Assembly: GCA_045585835.1 (NCBI GenBank)
Contig: JAZMZG010000037.1
Coordinates: 1 to 64,000 of the forward strand
Reading direction: 5' to 3'
DNA length: 64,000 nt
Source: CALCTE01 sp045585835
Lineage (GTDB): Bacteria > Bacillota > Clostridia > Oscillospirales > CAG-272
The notes beneath the pieces were generated by a model. That model did no database searches, was not told where the DNA came from, and saw only the letters and a list, made by a program, of their open reading frames with translations. Shown in pieces: positions 11,741-20,776 of the stretch; the first letter of the stretch is position 1, and the number at the start of each line of letters is the position of its first letter. The position numbers were made by a program, and so were the translations under genes.

Positions 11741-12400
11741 ATGAGAAAATTTAAATGTAAGCTTTGCGGCGAAGTTTTTACGGTAGCTGACGGTGTAGAG
11801 CCCATATGCCCTCTATGCAAAGCAACAGGCGACAAGCTCGTTGAGATCAAGGAGGAAAAAGCTATGAACAAGTACTCGGGCACACAGACGGAGAAGAACC
11901 TTGAGGCTGCTTTTGCAGGAGAAAGCCAAGCAAGAAACAAATACACTTACTTTGCGTCCGTTGCAAAGAAAGAAGGCTATGAGCAGATATCCGCACTCTT
12001 TTTAAAGACTGCCGAAAATGAGAAAGAACACGCAAAGATGTGGTTTAAGGAGCTTGCGGGCATCGGCGATACCGCCCATAACCTCGCAGCAGCCGCAGAC
12101 GGCGAAAATTACGAGTGGACGGATATGTACGAGGGCTTTGCAAAGACTGCAGAGGAAGAAGGCTTTACGGAGCTTGCAGCAAAATTCAGACTCGTTGCTG
12201 CTGTCGAAAAGCACCACGAGGAAAGATACCGTGCGCTTCTTAAAAACGTTGAAACGGCACAGGTATTCGAAAAGAGCGAAATTAAGGTTTGGGAATGCCG
12301 TAACTGCGGACATATCGTCGTCGGCAAAAAAGCACCCGAAGTATGCCCCACCTGCAACCACCCGAAAAGCTATTTCGAAATTCACGCAGAAAATTATTAA
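11741..12400 (+). CDS. rbr: rubrerythrin with iron-ribbon domains at both ends
   Basis: The 219-aa protein has an N-terminal rubredoxin-like ribbon (CKLCG...CPLC, residues 6-27), a four-helix diiron domain (about 43-175) with the ligand motifs EAAFAGESQAR, ENEKEH and EKHHEERY, and a C-terminal rubredoxin domain (CRNCGH...CPTC, about 185-205). Rubrerythrins reduce hydrogen peroxide in anaerobes. Classical ones carry only the C-terminal rubredoxin; forms with an extra N-terminal ribbon are found in Clostridia. AAGGAG precedes the ATG. It probably shares the trxA promoter. The insertion sequence begins about 23 bp after the stop codon and probably separates the gene from its original terminator. 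Confidence 0.93.
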   Translation: MRKFKCKLCGEVFTVADGVEPICPLCKATGDKLVEIKEEKAMNKYSGTQTEKNLEAAFAGESQARNKYTYFASVAKKEGYEQISALFLKTAENEKEHAKMWFKELAGIGDTAHNLAAAADGENYEWTDMYEGFAKTAEEEGFTELAAKFRLVAAVEKHHEERYRALLKNVETAQVFEKSEIKVWECRNCGHIVVGKKAPEVCPTCNHPKSYFEIHAENY

Positions 12401-12423
12401 GATATGTAAAAAGGACGGAGATT

Positions 12424-12462
12424 TTGAAGTGAACCCCGTTTAGTTCACAAAAAAGAAAAAAG
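12424..12462 (+). repeat. IS left inverted repeat (39 bp)
   Basis: Identical in reverse complement to 13632-13670 over all 39 bases; the similarity stops abruptly after that. Confidence 0.95.
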
Positions 12463-12506
12463 ACAAAACCTCTTATGGTATAATGGTACCATAGGAGGTT
12501 TTTGTT

Positions 12507-12806
12507 ATGGCTACAAAAGGACAAAAGTTTAAGAACTACACACAAGGAATCAAAGAAGAAATTTTAAGGAAGTATTTTGAAGAATACGTTCCAACAACAG
12601 CATTAAGCGAAGAATATGGAATATCCAAAAAGACAATACAAAACTGGATATACAAATCAAAGCAAGGAAAAGATATTTTGGTAGATCATCGTCAATTCAG
12701 CTCTGGCAGACCAAAGAAAAATGACGAGGATATAGACTACAAGGAACGTTATGAAATACTAAAAAAATACCAAGCCTTCCTCAAGGCACAACGAGAGAAA
12801 AAGTAA
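12507..12806 (+). CDS. IS transposase OrfA (helix-turn-helix)
   Basis: The 99-aa protein has an N-terminal helix-turn-helix (LSEEYGISKKTIQNWIYKSK, about 35-55) that would bind the terminal repeats, and a lysine-rich C-terminus (FLKAQREKK) that probably forms the leucine-zipper-like region of IS3 OrfA proteins. AGGAGG lies nine bases upstream of the ATG. The gene ends in GAG AAA AAG TAA. The -1 frame across this stretch is open and runs into orfB, so a fused OrfAB transposase by frameshifting at the A-rich end is likely. Confidence 0.88.
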   Translation: MATKGQKFKNYTQGIKEEILRKYFEEYVPTTALSEEYGISKKTIQNWIYKSKQGKDILVDHRQFSSGRPKKNDEDIDYKERYEILKKYQAFLKAQREKK

Positions 12807-12817
12807 TATTTATCAAT

Positions 12818-13606
12818 ATGCACATTGAAAATTATTCTCTCGATAATATGTGCGAGGTGTTGGATATTTCGAAGAGAACATACTACAAATATCGTGCAGC
12901 AGAAGATAAAGATTACTACGACTACCTTTTGATTAAAGAAATATTTGATGAATCAAAAGGTACGTATGGATATCGTAGGATTTGTGAAGGCTTGTTGATT
13001 AAATATGGTGTAATATTTAATCACAAAAAGACGGCAAGAATCATGAAAAAATATGGCTTGAAGCCGGAATATATAAAGCGCATCAGACCAAACGTTGCTT
13101 ATCAAAGAATTGAAAAGAACGTTAAACCTAATCTTCTCAATAGGAATTTTAATGTTAGTGAACCCGATCGCGTGTGGGTTACAGATATTACATACCTGAT
13201 ATTCGGCAACAAGCGAGCTTATCTATCAACTATTCTTGATCTGTATGATAGAAAAATCGTTGCGTATCAGATATCGAAACGCAACGACATAAAACTAGTT
13301 ATTGATACATTAAATCAAGCTATTGCTAAAACGAAGGACGTATCAAACCTTATCATTCACAGTGATCAAGGTTTTCAATACACGTCCTTCGAGTACAAAG
13401 CCGTATGCGAATCCAACGGGATACAAATATCCATGAGTCGGAAAGGCACTCCGATCGATGATTCTCCCATTGAGAGCTTCCATAGCATACTGAAAAAAGA
13501 AACTTTGTATAACAATTATATCACATCTTTTGAAGAATATCTACTACTTGTTGAAGATTGGTTGCTTTTTTACAATTCTTCAAGATTGAAAAACAGGAAG
13601 AGGTAA
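12818..13606 (+). CDS. IS transposase OrfB (DDE integrase), short C-terminus
   Basis: The 262-aa protein has the HTH_21 region (KGTYGYRRI) and the rve integrase core with the three catalytic acids: D in WVTDITY, D in HSDQGFQY and E in PIESFHSILKKE. OrfB is in the -1 frame relative to orfA and lacks a strong ribosome binding site, fitting expression as an OrfAB fusion. The C-terminus ends FYNSSRLKNRKR and lacks the usual LSPVEYR-like tail, so a few residues are missing compared with the family. The catalytic core is intact, so activity is possible. Confidence 0.88.
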   Translation: MHIENYSLDNMCEVLDISKRTYYKYRAAEDKDYYDYLLIKEIFDESKGTYGYRRICEGLLIKYGVIFNHKKTARIMKKYGLKPEYIKRIRPNVAYQRIEKNVKPNLLNRNFNVSEPDRVWVTDITYLIFGNKRAYLSTILDLYDRKIVAYQISKRNDIKLVIDTLNQAIAKTKDVSNLIIHSDQGFQYTSFEYKAVCESNGIQISMSRKGTPIDDSPIESFHSILKKETLYNNYITSFEEYLLLVEDWLLFYNSSRLKNRKR

Positions 13607-13631
13607 TTTCCTCTCCCTGCTTTTCTTGCGC

Positions 13632-13670
13632 CTTTTTTCTTTTTTGTGAACTAAACGGGGTTCACTTCAA
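13632..13670 (-). repeat. IS right inverted repeat (39 bp)
   Basis: Perfect reverse complement of 12424-12462. The plus-strand end is followed by the 3' side of the converging ABC exporter gene. Confidence 0.95.
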
Positions 13671-13684
13671 TTCCTCCCTTTTAT

Positions 13685-15571
13685 TTAATTTTCTGCAGAA
13701 TTTTCTATATAGTGCTTTGCTTGCGTCGTAAACATTTTATAGTAAATCCCTTTAGCCTTCATAAGCTCTTTATGGTTACCCATTTCACATACGGAACCCG
13801 AATCAAGCACGATAATCTTATCAGACATAGTAGCACTTGAAAGTCTGTGAGAAACAAATAAGGTTATCTTGCCTTTTCTCAATGCATCGAATTGCATATA
13901 TAGCTCTTGTTCAGCTATCGCATCAAGCGATGCTGTGGGCTCATCGAGAATCAGTATATCGTAATCACTGTAGAATGCACGCGCTACGGCAAGCTTCTGC
14001 CATTGTCCAATTGAAAGCTCGGTACCTTTTTCTTCGAATATCCTCATTAGAGGTGTATCATACCCTTTTTCAAGCTTATTTATATAAGTGGCGGCTCCGC
14101 TTTTTTCTGCTGCGTTTTTAATTTTATTGTAATCCTTTTCGGAATTGATATTGCCGAATGCTATATTATCGGAAATGCTTTCCGCATACTTACCGAAATC
14201 TTGGAAAATAATTCCAAAAAGCTTGTAAAGTTCAGTCGGCTCATATTCCTTAATATCAACGCCGTCTAAAAGTATTTGTCCTTCACTAACATCATAAAGA
14301 CGTGTGATCAGCTTTATTAAAGTAGTTTTACCGGCACCGTTTAGTCCTACGAGAACAACGCTTTCTCCCGAATTTATTTTTAAGTTGACATTCTTTAAAA
14401 TATAAAGGTCGGTATCGGGATACTTAAAAGATACGTTTACAAGCTCTATGGTATGGTCTCCTCTTGAAATTACAGCAGGCGTCTTGGAGCTTGCCTTTAT
14501 CTCTACTTTTTCTTTTAAGAATGATATTATGTTATCAATAAAAAGTGTGCCTTCGTAAATAAGCGAAGTGGTTGATACTATAGAGCTTACAGATGTCGTG
14601 ACCGAGCTTAATGCCGCAGTATAGTACGTATAGTCACCGATTAGAATCTCGCCCTTAAAGCTCCTATATGCAATAATTGACAAGAAAACCAAGTTTGCAC
14701 ATTGTGAAGCTAAAGCGAAAAACAAATGCCAGAGATTTTCTCTGATTATTAAGCTTTTTAAGCCCTTAAAATATTTTTTAAAGGTTAAATTATATCTGTT
14801 GATAAAAGTCTGTGAAAGCCCGAAAAGACGTATCTCTTTTACAATGTCTTTATTTATCATCGTTTGCAGATAATAATTCATCTGTCTGCGTTCTTTTGAC
14901 CTATGTCGCATATACATAAAGTTCTTTTTTCGATAATGATAATTGACAAACGCCGACGGAAGCGCAAGGGCAATAACGATTAGCGCTATATATGCATTAA
15001 ATGAAGTTAATACTGTAAAGAACGATATTGCGGTTATAAGCAGGCTGATTACGGAAAACACTGAGCTTAATATAGTTATAGGGCGATTACTTGCTTCTCT
15101 GCTCGCATTCTCCAATTTTTCATAAAATGCGGGTCTGTCAAAGCTTGCGATATCGACTTCTTTTGCCTTTTCCATGATTTTAATTCTTACCTTATTAGCA
15201 AGAAGCTCACCGGAAATACGTTTTATTGCAGCATCAAGCCGTGTTATAAAGGCTGAAGTGAAATTATAAATAAAAAGCGCAATCAAAAGAACAACTATTG
15301 CTTTAAAGCCGTCGCTTGATTCGTTACTTGACTGCTGTAAGGCGTTAATTACATTTTTGCTTACAACTGCGCCTAAAAGCGGCATAACACCTTGTATTAG
15401 CGAAATTAAAGAGAGAACGATCAAAATTATGGGTGAAGTCTCCCAAACAAGACGAAATATGTAAAAAAGTCTTCCGAATAAATCCTTGCAAAGCTTAAAC
15501 AAGTAGGGTAAAACCTCTTTTATACTTTTAGGTTTTTCCGGTTTATTGTAATCAAAATTTCTCGGTCCCAT
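13685..15571 (-). CDS. ABC exporter, fused permease and ATPase
   Basis: The 628-aa half-transporter has an N-terminal cytoplasmic stretch (about 1-35), a six-helix membrane domain (about 40-345) and a C-terminal nucleotide-binding domain with Walker A GLNGAGKTT (near 400), Q-loop IIFQDF, signature LSIGQWQ, Walker B ILILDEP and H-loop SHRLSS. The signature LSIGQ departs slightly from LSGGQ but is common in this subfamily. It would act as a homodimer exporting lipids, drugs or peptides; the substrate is unknown. It stands alone with its own promoter at 15600-15628, and its 3' end lies 15 bp from the insertion sequence. Confidence 0.9.
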   Translation of the reverse strand: MGPRNFDYNKPEKPKSIKEVLPYLFKLCKDLFGRLFYIFRLVWETSPIILIVLSLISLIQGVMPLLGAVVSKNVINALQQSSNESSDGFKAIVVLLIALFIYNFTSAFITRLDAAIKRISGELLANKVRIKIMEKAKEVDIASFDRPAFYEKLENASREASNRPITILSSVFSVISLLITAISFFTVLTSFNAYIALIVIALALPSAFVNYHYRKKNFMYMRHRSKERRQMNYYLQTMINKDIVKEIRLFGLSQTFINRYNLTFKKYFKGLKSLIIRENLWHLFFALASQCANLVFLSIIAYRSFKGEILIGDYTYYTAALSSVTTSVSSIVSTTSLIYEGTLFIDNIISFLKEKVEIKASSKTPAVISRGDHTIELVNVSFKYPDTDLYILKNVNLKINSGESVVLVGLNGAGKTTLIKLITRLYDVSEGQILLDGVDIKEYEPTELYKLFGIIFQDFGKYAESISDNIAFGNINSEKDYNKIKNAAEKSGAATYINKLEKGYDTPLMRIFEEKGTELSIGQWQKLAVARAFYSDYDILILDEPTASLDAIAEQELYMQFDALRKGKITLFVSHRLSSATMSDKIIVLDSGSVCEMGNHKELMKAKGIYYKMFTTQAKHYIENSAEN

Positions 15572-15599
15572 ATAAATCTCCGAATATAAACTTTATTTA

Positions 15600-15628
15600 A
15601 TTTTATCATTATTGTTATAGTTTGTCAA
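15600..15628 (-). promoter_or_regulatory. promoter of the ABC exporter
   Basis: Minus-strand TTGACA (15623-15628), 17 bases, TAAAAT (15600-15605). Confidence 0.8.
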
Positions 15629-15636
15629 TCATAGTG

Positions 15637-15665
15637 TTTACAAGCAGCTTAAATAATGATATAAT
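15637..15665 (+). promoter_or_regulatory. promoter of the PEBP gene
   Basis: TTTACA (15637-15642), 17 bases, TATAAT (15660-15665), about 24 bases before ATG 15689. It is divergent from, and adjacent to, the ABC exporter promoter. Confidence 0.8.
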
Positions 15666-15688
15666 ATAAAAAAATAGGAGGTCTATCT

Positions 15689-16183
15689 ATGAAAGTAATA
15701 ACAAGTGCGATTAAAAACGGTTATTTCGACGATAAGTATGGCAAAAGAGGCGAACAAAAATATATGGGCTACCCCTCCCTTTCCGTTCCGTTTGAAATTT
15801 TAGATGCACCCGAGAATACAAAGTCATTTGCGGTAGTGCTTGATGACAAGGACGCTGTCGAAGTTTGCGGATTTACTTGGATACATTGGCTCATAGCTAA
15901 TTTGAAGACAAATTCACTTGAAGAAAATGCAAGTAAAACACGTACAGACCTTTTGGAAGGGACAACGAGCGAGCATAGTGCGGTTTCTGCTTTAAGCATT
16001 GAAGATGCTACGGGATATGCGGGAATGGCACCTCCCGATAAACCACACAGATATGATCTTTGCGTATATGCACTTGACTGTGAATTGGAGCTTGAAAAAG
16101 GCTTCACCTATAATAAGCTTTGGTATGAAATGCAAGGGCACATACTCGATACAGCAACAATTACCGGAATATATAATAATTAG
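15689..16183 (+). CDS. YbhB/YbcL-type phosphatidylethanolamine-binding protein family member
   Basis: The 164-aa protein belongs to the PEBP (Raf kinase inhibitor-like) fold. Family landmarks are the SVPFEI strand, the FAVVLDDKDA anion-pocket segment, WIHWLIANL, GYAGMAPPDKPHRYDLCVYAL and the C-terminal helix. Bacterial YbhB proteins have no settled biochemical role; binding of small anions or phospholipid head groups is proposed. AGGAGG precedes the ATG. The gene is monocistronic, between its own promoter and a terminator shared with the convergent glycosidase gene. Confidence 0.88.
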   Translation: MKVITSAIKNGYFDDKYGKRGEQKYMGYPSLSVPFEILDAPENTKSFAVVLDDKDAVEVCGFTWIHWLIANLKTNSLEENASKTRTDLLEGTTSEHSAVSALSIEDATGYAGMAPPDKPHRYDLCVYALDCELELEKGFTYNKLWYEMQGHILDTATITGIYNN

Positions 16184-16186
16184 CAA

Positions 16187-16212
16187 AAAGCCGAGGTTAG
16201 CACCTCGGCTTT
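16187..16212. terminator. bidirectional terminator
   Basis: The 11-bp perfect stem AAAGCCGAGGT/ACCTCGGCTTT has a four-base loop and lies between the converging PEBP and GH36 genes. Confidence 0.85.
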
Positions 16213-16216
16213 CACT

Positions 16217-18190
16217 TTATACTTTTTTATAAAACCAAATTGCGCCCGAACGTTTAGGGAGCCTTATTGTAAATCCATTTTTAAGAGAAGTGCCAGATAC
16301 GGTCATTACTTCCTCGCTTACGGGATTTTCTATTACGTAATCAGAATTCTCGCAAACATGCAGACTTACGGTTATACAGTCCATTTCACAAAGAGTATTA
16401 CTTATAACGTGAACGAATCCGTCGCCTTCCTTAGCGTCCGAAAACTCAACTGCATAAAGCTCCTTGTTGCTCTTAGTACTTTTCGTTATCGGGAAATAAT
16501 CGGCACGCAGCTCTATTTCAGCTGCCTTTCTCCATATAGGGAGCATCTTTCTTCCAAGCTCAAATTCGTCTTCTTCTGCCCACGCTTCAGTCATAACCGT
16601 AATTGACGGAGTTATGGCATTTTGATATGCAAATTCATCGCATTTTGTATGATTGACAATAGGATCATATTCGCCTTCTTTATTATCCCACGACATATTG
16701 TGAGCTCTAAAATAGGGTATCCACTCGAAATGCAGCTGATGCTGACATTGTTTTACGGGGTGCTCACCGTAGCCGACGTCAGTATAATGTAAGGGCACGG
16801 AGCGACGGAGTGTTTCAAGGTCATTTCTTCTTCCACCCGATGCGCACGAGTCTATCCAAAGTCCCGGATTATTGTAGATAAGCGCATCCCAATAGCGATA
16901 ATATCCTTGTATATGCTTATTTTCAAGTGCTCCGATTCGTCCTTTTTCTTCATTATCAAGCCAAATTCGCATAGGATTTTGAAGATTAAAGTCCTGTCTG
17001 TAAATAGATACGTGCCATTTCTTGATCAGCTTGTTTACGTGTTCTATTGCCCAATCGCAAGCATCTTTATTTCCAAGGTCAAGGAGCATCCAACTGTTTT
17101 CGACGTCCTTTCTTTTTAAACACCATTCGGGATGCTTTTTTGCAAGCCAAGTTCCCGGAGAAACTCTTTCGGGTTCAAACCATAAAAGAAACTGAATATC
17201 GTTTTTGTTGCAACATTCACCTATAGGTGCAAGTCCTCCCATGGGGAATCTTTCCTTATCTACTTCCCAAGTACCGATTTTAGTCCAATCCTTATTGCAC
17301 TTATACCAACCGGCATCAAACCACCAAATATCGGGCTTTAAGCCTCTTTTAATATATTGGTTTAATCCGTTTATTTGGCTTTCCGTAGTAGCTCCCGTAA
17401 ATTCAGGGCCATCGTATGCAAAAACGTGCATACAAGCTTTTGGAGAAATACTTTTGCCGAATTCTTTGGGAAGAACGTGCGCAAAATACCATCTGCGCCA
17501 CATATTCATAGCTCTGTTTGTATCATTCCCGTCTTTAAACATTAAGGTTATCTTCGGCGTGCAGAACGTTTCTCCGGAATAAATTTTTGACTCAAATCTC
17601 TGTTGTCCCGCAATAAAACGAATTCCTTTTGCTTCTTTTGCGAAACTTGCCTGCCATTGTCCTGTCCAACCAATAGCAATACTGACGGTATAGTTTTCAA
17701 GGCAAAGTCTCATAAACGGAAAAGCACCTTCGCATGATACGCCGTTTTTAGAAGCTAAGACGGTAGGATTTTTAGTTATATGTGTTTCATAGCTGTCAAA
17801 CGCATCGCGTTTTCTCGTATCGCCGTTTGAATGCTGTAAAACAGCTTTTTTAGCGGGAAAAACAAAATTAATAGGATTAGGCTCACTTAATATTTCTGAA
17901 GTTATGCCGCTTGTATTCTCAAAGAAAAGCTGCCATTCAATAACAGGAAAATCTCTATATTCAAGTATTTCTGCTCTGACCTGTATTCCTTTTGAGTCAG
18001 TACCGGTAATAATGGTTTCGCAAATGTTTGAATCTACAAGTCTTTTTCGAATTGTCGGGAAAAAATCGCTTCCGATACCTACATGTTCATTTTTACCCAA
18101 TTTAAAATAAGCGGGTAAAGTACTATGATCAAGGTTTGCAAAAAGCTTATTTAAAATAAGCATATCCTTTTTTGTTGCGAAATTATCCAT
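16217..18190 (-). CDS. GH36-family alpha-galactosidase-like glycoside hydrolase
   Basis: The 657-aa protein has an N-terminal beta-sandwich and a central TIM barrel with DIWWFDAGWY, LLWFEPERVSPGTW, LLDLGNKDACDWA, a nucleophile region IYRQDFN and WIDSCASGGRRNDLETL followed by HYTD. In GH36 the nucleophile Asp lies in KWDxNR and the acid/base Asp in a TSD-like motif. Here both Asp are kept, but KWD has become RQD, so the sugar specificity may differ. There is no signal peptide, so it acts on imported oligosaccharides. The start is ATG 18190 after GAGG; the longer frame would overlap rpe. It ends a ygiQ-rpe-GH36 gene run. Confidence 0.85.
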   Translation of the reverse strand: MDNFATKKDMLILNKLFANLDHSTLPAYFKLGKNEHVGIGSDFFPTIRKRLVDSNICETIITGTDSKGIQVRAEILEYRDFPVIEWQLFFENTSGITSEILSEPNPINFVFPAKKAVLQHSNGDTRKRDAFDSYETHITKNPTVLASKNGVSCEGAFPFMRLCLENYTVSIAIGWTGQWQASFAKEAKGIRFIAGQQRFESKIYSGETFCTPKITLMFKDGNDTNRAMNMWRRWYFAHVLPKEFGKSISPKACMHVFAYDGPEFTGATTESQINGLNQYIKRGLKPDIWWFDAGWYKCNKDWTKIGTWEVDKERFPMGGLAPIGECCNKNDIQFLLWFEPERVSPGTWLAKKHPEWCLKRKDVENSWMLLDLGNKDACDWAIEHVNKLIKKWHVSIYRQDFNLQNPMRIWLDNEEKGRIGALENKHIQGYYRYWDALIYNNPGLWIDSCASGGRRNDLETLRRSVPLHYTDVGYGEHPVKQCQHQLHFEWIPYFRAHNMSWDNKEGEYDPIVNHTKCDEFAYQNAITPSITVMTEAWAEEDEFELGRKMLPIWRKAAEIELRADYFPITKSTKSNKELYAVEFSDAKEGDGFVHVISNTLCEMDCITVSLHVCENSDYVIENPVSEEVMTVSGTSLKNGFTIRLPKRSGAIWFYKKV

Positions 18191-18192
18191 AA

Positions 18193-18861
18193 TTAAACCT
18201 CGCAAGCGATTCTTCGCATATTTTGTATAATTGCTTTTCTGTCTGCTGATTTAAATACTGCACTACCCGCAACAAAATTATCAGCTCCCGCTTTTGCAGC
18301 TATGCTTATCGTCTTTTCACTGATTCCACCGTCGACTTGTATGCTGAAATTAAGGCCTCTTTGTTCTCTGATATATTTAAGCTTTTCCACCTTAGGCATC
18401 ATATCGCTCATAAAGCTTTGCCCACCAAAACCCGGTTCAACCGTCATAACAAGCACCATATCTACAAGGTTGAGATATTGATATATCTGCTCAACGGGAG
18501 TATTAGGCTTAATTGAAATTGAAGCATTAACACCTCGTGCACGTATTTTAGCAATAGTGCTCGTGATATCCTTGCAAGCCTCATAATGAATCGTTATATT
18601 TTGACTGCCAACGTCACAAAACTCGTCAATATATCTCTCCGGTTCCATTATCATTAGATGAGTGTCAAAATAAAGATCTGTCTTCTTTCGCATTGACGAA
18701 ATTACGGGCATACCGAAGCTTATATTGGGAACAAAAATTCCGTCCATTACGTCCAAGTGGAGCATATCAGCACCCGCTTGCTCCATACTTTTTATCTCTG
18801 ATTCAATATTCGTGAAATCGCAGGCAAGGACGGAAGGTGATATTTTAATTTCATTCGACAT
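18193..18861 (-). CDS. rpe: ribulose-phosphate 3-epimerase
   Basis: The 222-aa TIM-barrel protein has all family motifs: SPSVLACDF, LHLDVMDGIFVPN (catalytic Asp), HLMI, HYEA, VEPGFGGQSF and the second catalytic region QVDGGISE with AGADNFVAGSAVF. It interconverts ribulose-5-phosphate and xylulose-5-phosphate in the cytoplasm. Close paralogues act on allulose-6-phosphate, and the sequence alone does not exclude that. It overlaps ygiQ by one base (TAATG), and the GH36 gene starts two bases after its stop, so translation is coupled through the three genes. Its usual partners rsgA and thiN are absent here. Confidence 0.92.
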   Translation of the reverse strand: MSNEIKISPSVLACDFTNIESEIKSMEQAGADMLHLDVMDGIFVPNISFGMPVISSMRKKTDLYFDTHLMIMEPERYIDEFCDVGSQNITIHYEACKDITSTIAKIRARGVNASISIKPNTPVEQIYQYLNLVDMVLVMTVEPGFGGQSFMSDMMPKVEKLKYIREQRGLNFSIQVDGGISEKTISIAAKAGADNFVAGSAVFKSADRKAIIQNMRRIACEV

Positions 18862-20720
18862 TATCTCTTTCCCCTCTTTTTTATCTTGTTTTTGTTTGCA
18901 GTTCTTTGAAGACTTTTATTCTTATTGTCGTACTTTGGCTTAATAAGGCATTCTTTCGCATATCCGATAAGGTCTTTTCTTCCCGCTACAGTTAAAGCTT
19001 TTCTTATAATATCGGCATTTTCGGGCCTCGTAAACTGCAATAAAGCTCTTTGCATCTGCTTTTCTTCATAGCTTGACGGAACGTATACCTTCTTATTTGT
19101 CATCGGATCAATACCGGTATAAAACATACAAGTTGACGGTGTGCCCGGCGTAGGATAAAAATCCTGTACCTGCTCGGGTGACAGTTTGGATTCTTTTAAA
19201 AACAAAGCAAGTTCAATAGCGTCATTTAGTGTGCTTCCGGGATGTGAGCTTATCAAATACGGCACAAGATATTGCTCTTTTCCTACTTGCTTGGTAATTT
19301 TGAAAAATTTATCTTTAAAGCTGTTGTAAACGTTTATATCAGGCTTACCCATTAAGCTAAGCACGTTATGTGAACAATGCTCGGGCGCCACCTTGAGCTG
19401 ACCGCTTACGTGATATTTTACAAGCTCTTTAAAGAACGTATCGTCCTTATCAAGCATCATATAATCAAAACGGATACCGGAGCGAATAAATACCCTCTTA
19501 ACTTTGTCAAGCGAACGTAATTCTCTTAACAAGGAAAGATACTCGCTATGGTCGACCGTTAGATTTTTGCACGGGTGCGGAGCAAGACAACGCTTGTTTT
19601 TACATACACCCAATTCTTTTTGTTTTTCACAAGCGGAATATCTGAAATTAGCGGTAGGTCCGCCGACGTCGTGTATGTATCCCTTAAAATCGGGAAGGTT
19701 TGTAAGCAATTTAGCTTCATTTATTACAGATTCTCTGCTTCTTGAAACTACTCCTCTTCCCTGATTATATGCAATAGCGCAAAACGAGCATTGACCGAAG
19801 CAACCTCGGTTGTGGCATATAGAAAACTTGACTTCTTTTATTGCGGGTATTCCGCCTAATGATTCATAAGCCGGGTGATAATCCCTCATATACGGCAACT
19901 CATACACCTTGTCAAGCTCTTCACGAGTTAAAATAGTTTGTGGCGGATTTTGCACCAAATATTTATCTGCGTAGCTTTCTATGACTCTCTTTCCGCTTAC
20001 GGAATCATTGTTGTCGCATTGAATTTTAAACGCCTTTGCGTATGCCAATTTGTCAATTTTTAACACATCGTAATCATATGTAAATACGCAATCGTCGGTA
20101 TTTATATTTTCTTTTGACGTGTAAACAACCGTACCGCGCACGTCACGTATCTTCTTGACAGGCACTCCTTTATTAAGAAGCTCCGCTATACGTAAAATAG
20201 ATTTTTCTCCCATTCCGTATGAAAGGATATCCGCTCTGCTGTCAATGAGAATACTTCTTCTGACCTTGTCACTCCAATAATCGTAATGTGCAAAACGGCG
20301 CAAGGATGCTTCAAGACCGCCAATTATTATCGGAACGTCACCGTATGCTTGTCTGATCAAATTACAGTATACTATAACTGCTCTGTCCGGCCTGTACCCG
20401 CTCTTTCCGCCGGGAGAATAATAATCGTCGCTTCGGCGCTTTTTAGACGCTGTGAAATGCGCTACCATTGAATCAATGTTGCCGGAGCTTACAAGAAAGC
20501 CGAGTCTTGGCTTTCCAAATGCTTTAATATCGTCAGTGCTTTTATAATCGGGTTGAGCTATAAAAGCAACCGAATAGCCTTTATCTTCAAGTAATCTGCA
20601 GATAATTGCGGCACCGAAAGAAGGGTGATCTACGTATGCATCACCGCAAACGTAGACAAAGTCGGGTCTTTCACATTCTCCCCATTTTTTCTTTAGTGCA
20701 TATAAAGGTAAAAATCCCAT
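18861..20720 (-). CDS. ygiQ: YgiQ family radical SAM protein
   Basis: The 619-aa protein matches the YgiQ (UPF0313) family in length. It has an N-terminal domain (FVYVCGDAYVDHPSFG), an IIGGLEASLRRFAHYDYW segment, the radical SAM cluster motif CFGQCSFC (near residue 310) and a C-terminal region with FYPTPGTPSTCMF. The reaction is unknown. A lysine- and arginine-rich tail ends the protein. ATG 20720 follows GGAG by five bases. The gene is 56 bp downstream of infB, separated by a stable hairpin. Confidence 0.92.
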   Translation of the reverse strand: MGFLPLYALKKKWGECERPDFVYVCGDAYVDHPSFGAAIICRLLEDKGYSVAFIAQPDYKSTDDIKAFGKPRLGFLVSSGNIDSMVAHFTASKKRRSDDYYSPGGKSGYRPDRAVIVYCNLIRQAYGDVPIIIGGLEASLRRFAHYDYWSDKVRRSILIDSRADILSYGMGEKSILRIAELLNKGVPVKKIRDVRGTVVYTSKENINTDDCVFTYDYDVLKIDKLAYAKAFKIQCDNNDSVSGKRVIESYADKYLVQNPPQTILTREELDKVYELPYMRDYHPAYESLGGIPAIKEVKFSICHNRGCFGQCSFCAIAYNQGRGVVSRSRESVINEAKLLTNLPDFKGYIHDVGGPTANFRYSACEKQKELGVCKNKRCLAPHPCKNLTVDHSEYLSLLRELRSLDKVKRVFIRSGIRFDYMMLDKDDTFFKELVKYHVSGQLKVAPEHCSHNVLSLMGKPDINVYNSFKDKFFKITKQVGKEQYLVPYLISSHPGSTLNDAIELALFLKESKLSPEQVQDFYPTPGTPSTCMFYTGIDPMTNKKVYVPSSYEEKQMQRALLQFTRPENADIIRKALTVAGRKDLIGYAKECLIKPKYDNKNKSLQRTANKNKIKKRGKR

Positions 20721-20735
20721 ATTTACTCCAAAAGG

Positions 20736-20770
20736 ACAAGCGGCCGTAGCAAAATGCTTCAGCCGCTTGT
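20736..20770 (-). terminator. hairpin between infB and ygiQ
   Basis: Minus strand: ACAAGCGGC pairs with GCCGCTTGT (9 bp) around an inner AGCA/TGCT stem, followed by CCTTTT. The short T-run and the ygiQ start 16 bases later suggest a weak terminator or processing hairpin rather than a full stop. Confidence 0.6.
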
Positions 20771-20776
20771 AATGTT

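Larger units (their letters stand above)
12424..13670 (+). mobile_element. IS3-family (IS150-type) insertion sequence
   Basis: A 1.25-kb element is bounded by 39-bp perfect inverted repeats and contains an orfA/orfB transposase pair in relative -1 frames with a DDE integrase domain. The ends read TGAAGTG...CACTTCA just inside the outermost base, matching the TG...CA rule of IS3 elements. No unambiguous target duplication is visible; ATT at 12421-12423 and 13670-13672 is a possible 3-bp one. The perfect repeats suggest a recent insertion. Confidence 0.92.

Noticed and set aside
12421..13672. ATT as target-site duplication of the insertion sequence
   Set aside because: It depends on how the outermost base of each end is assigned; not firm enough to call.
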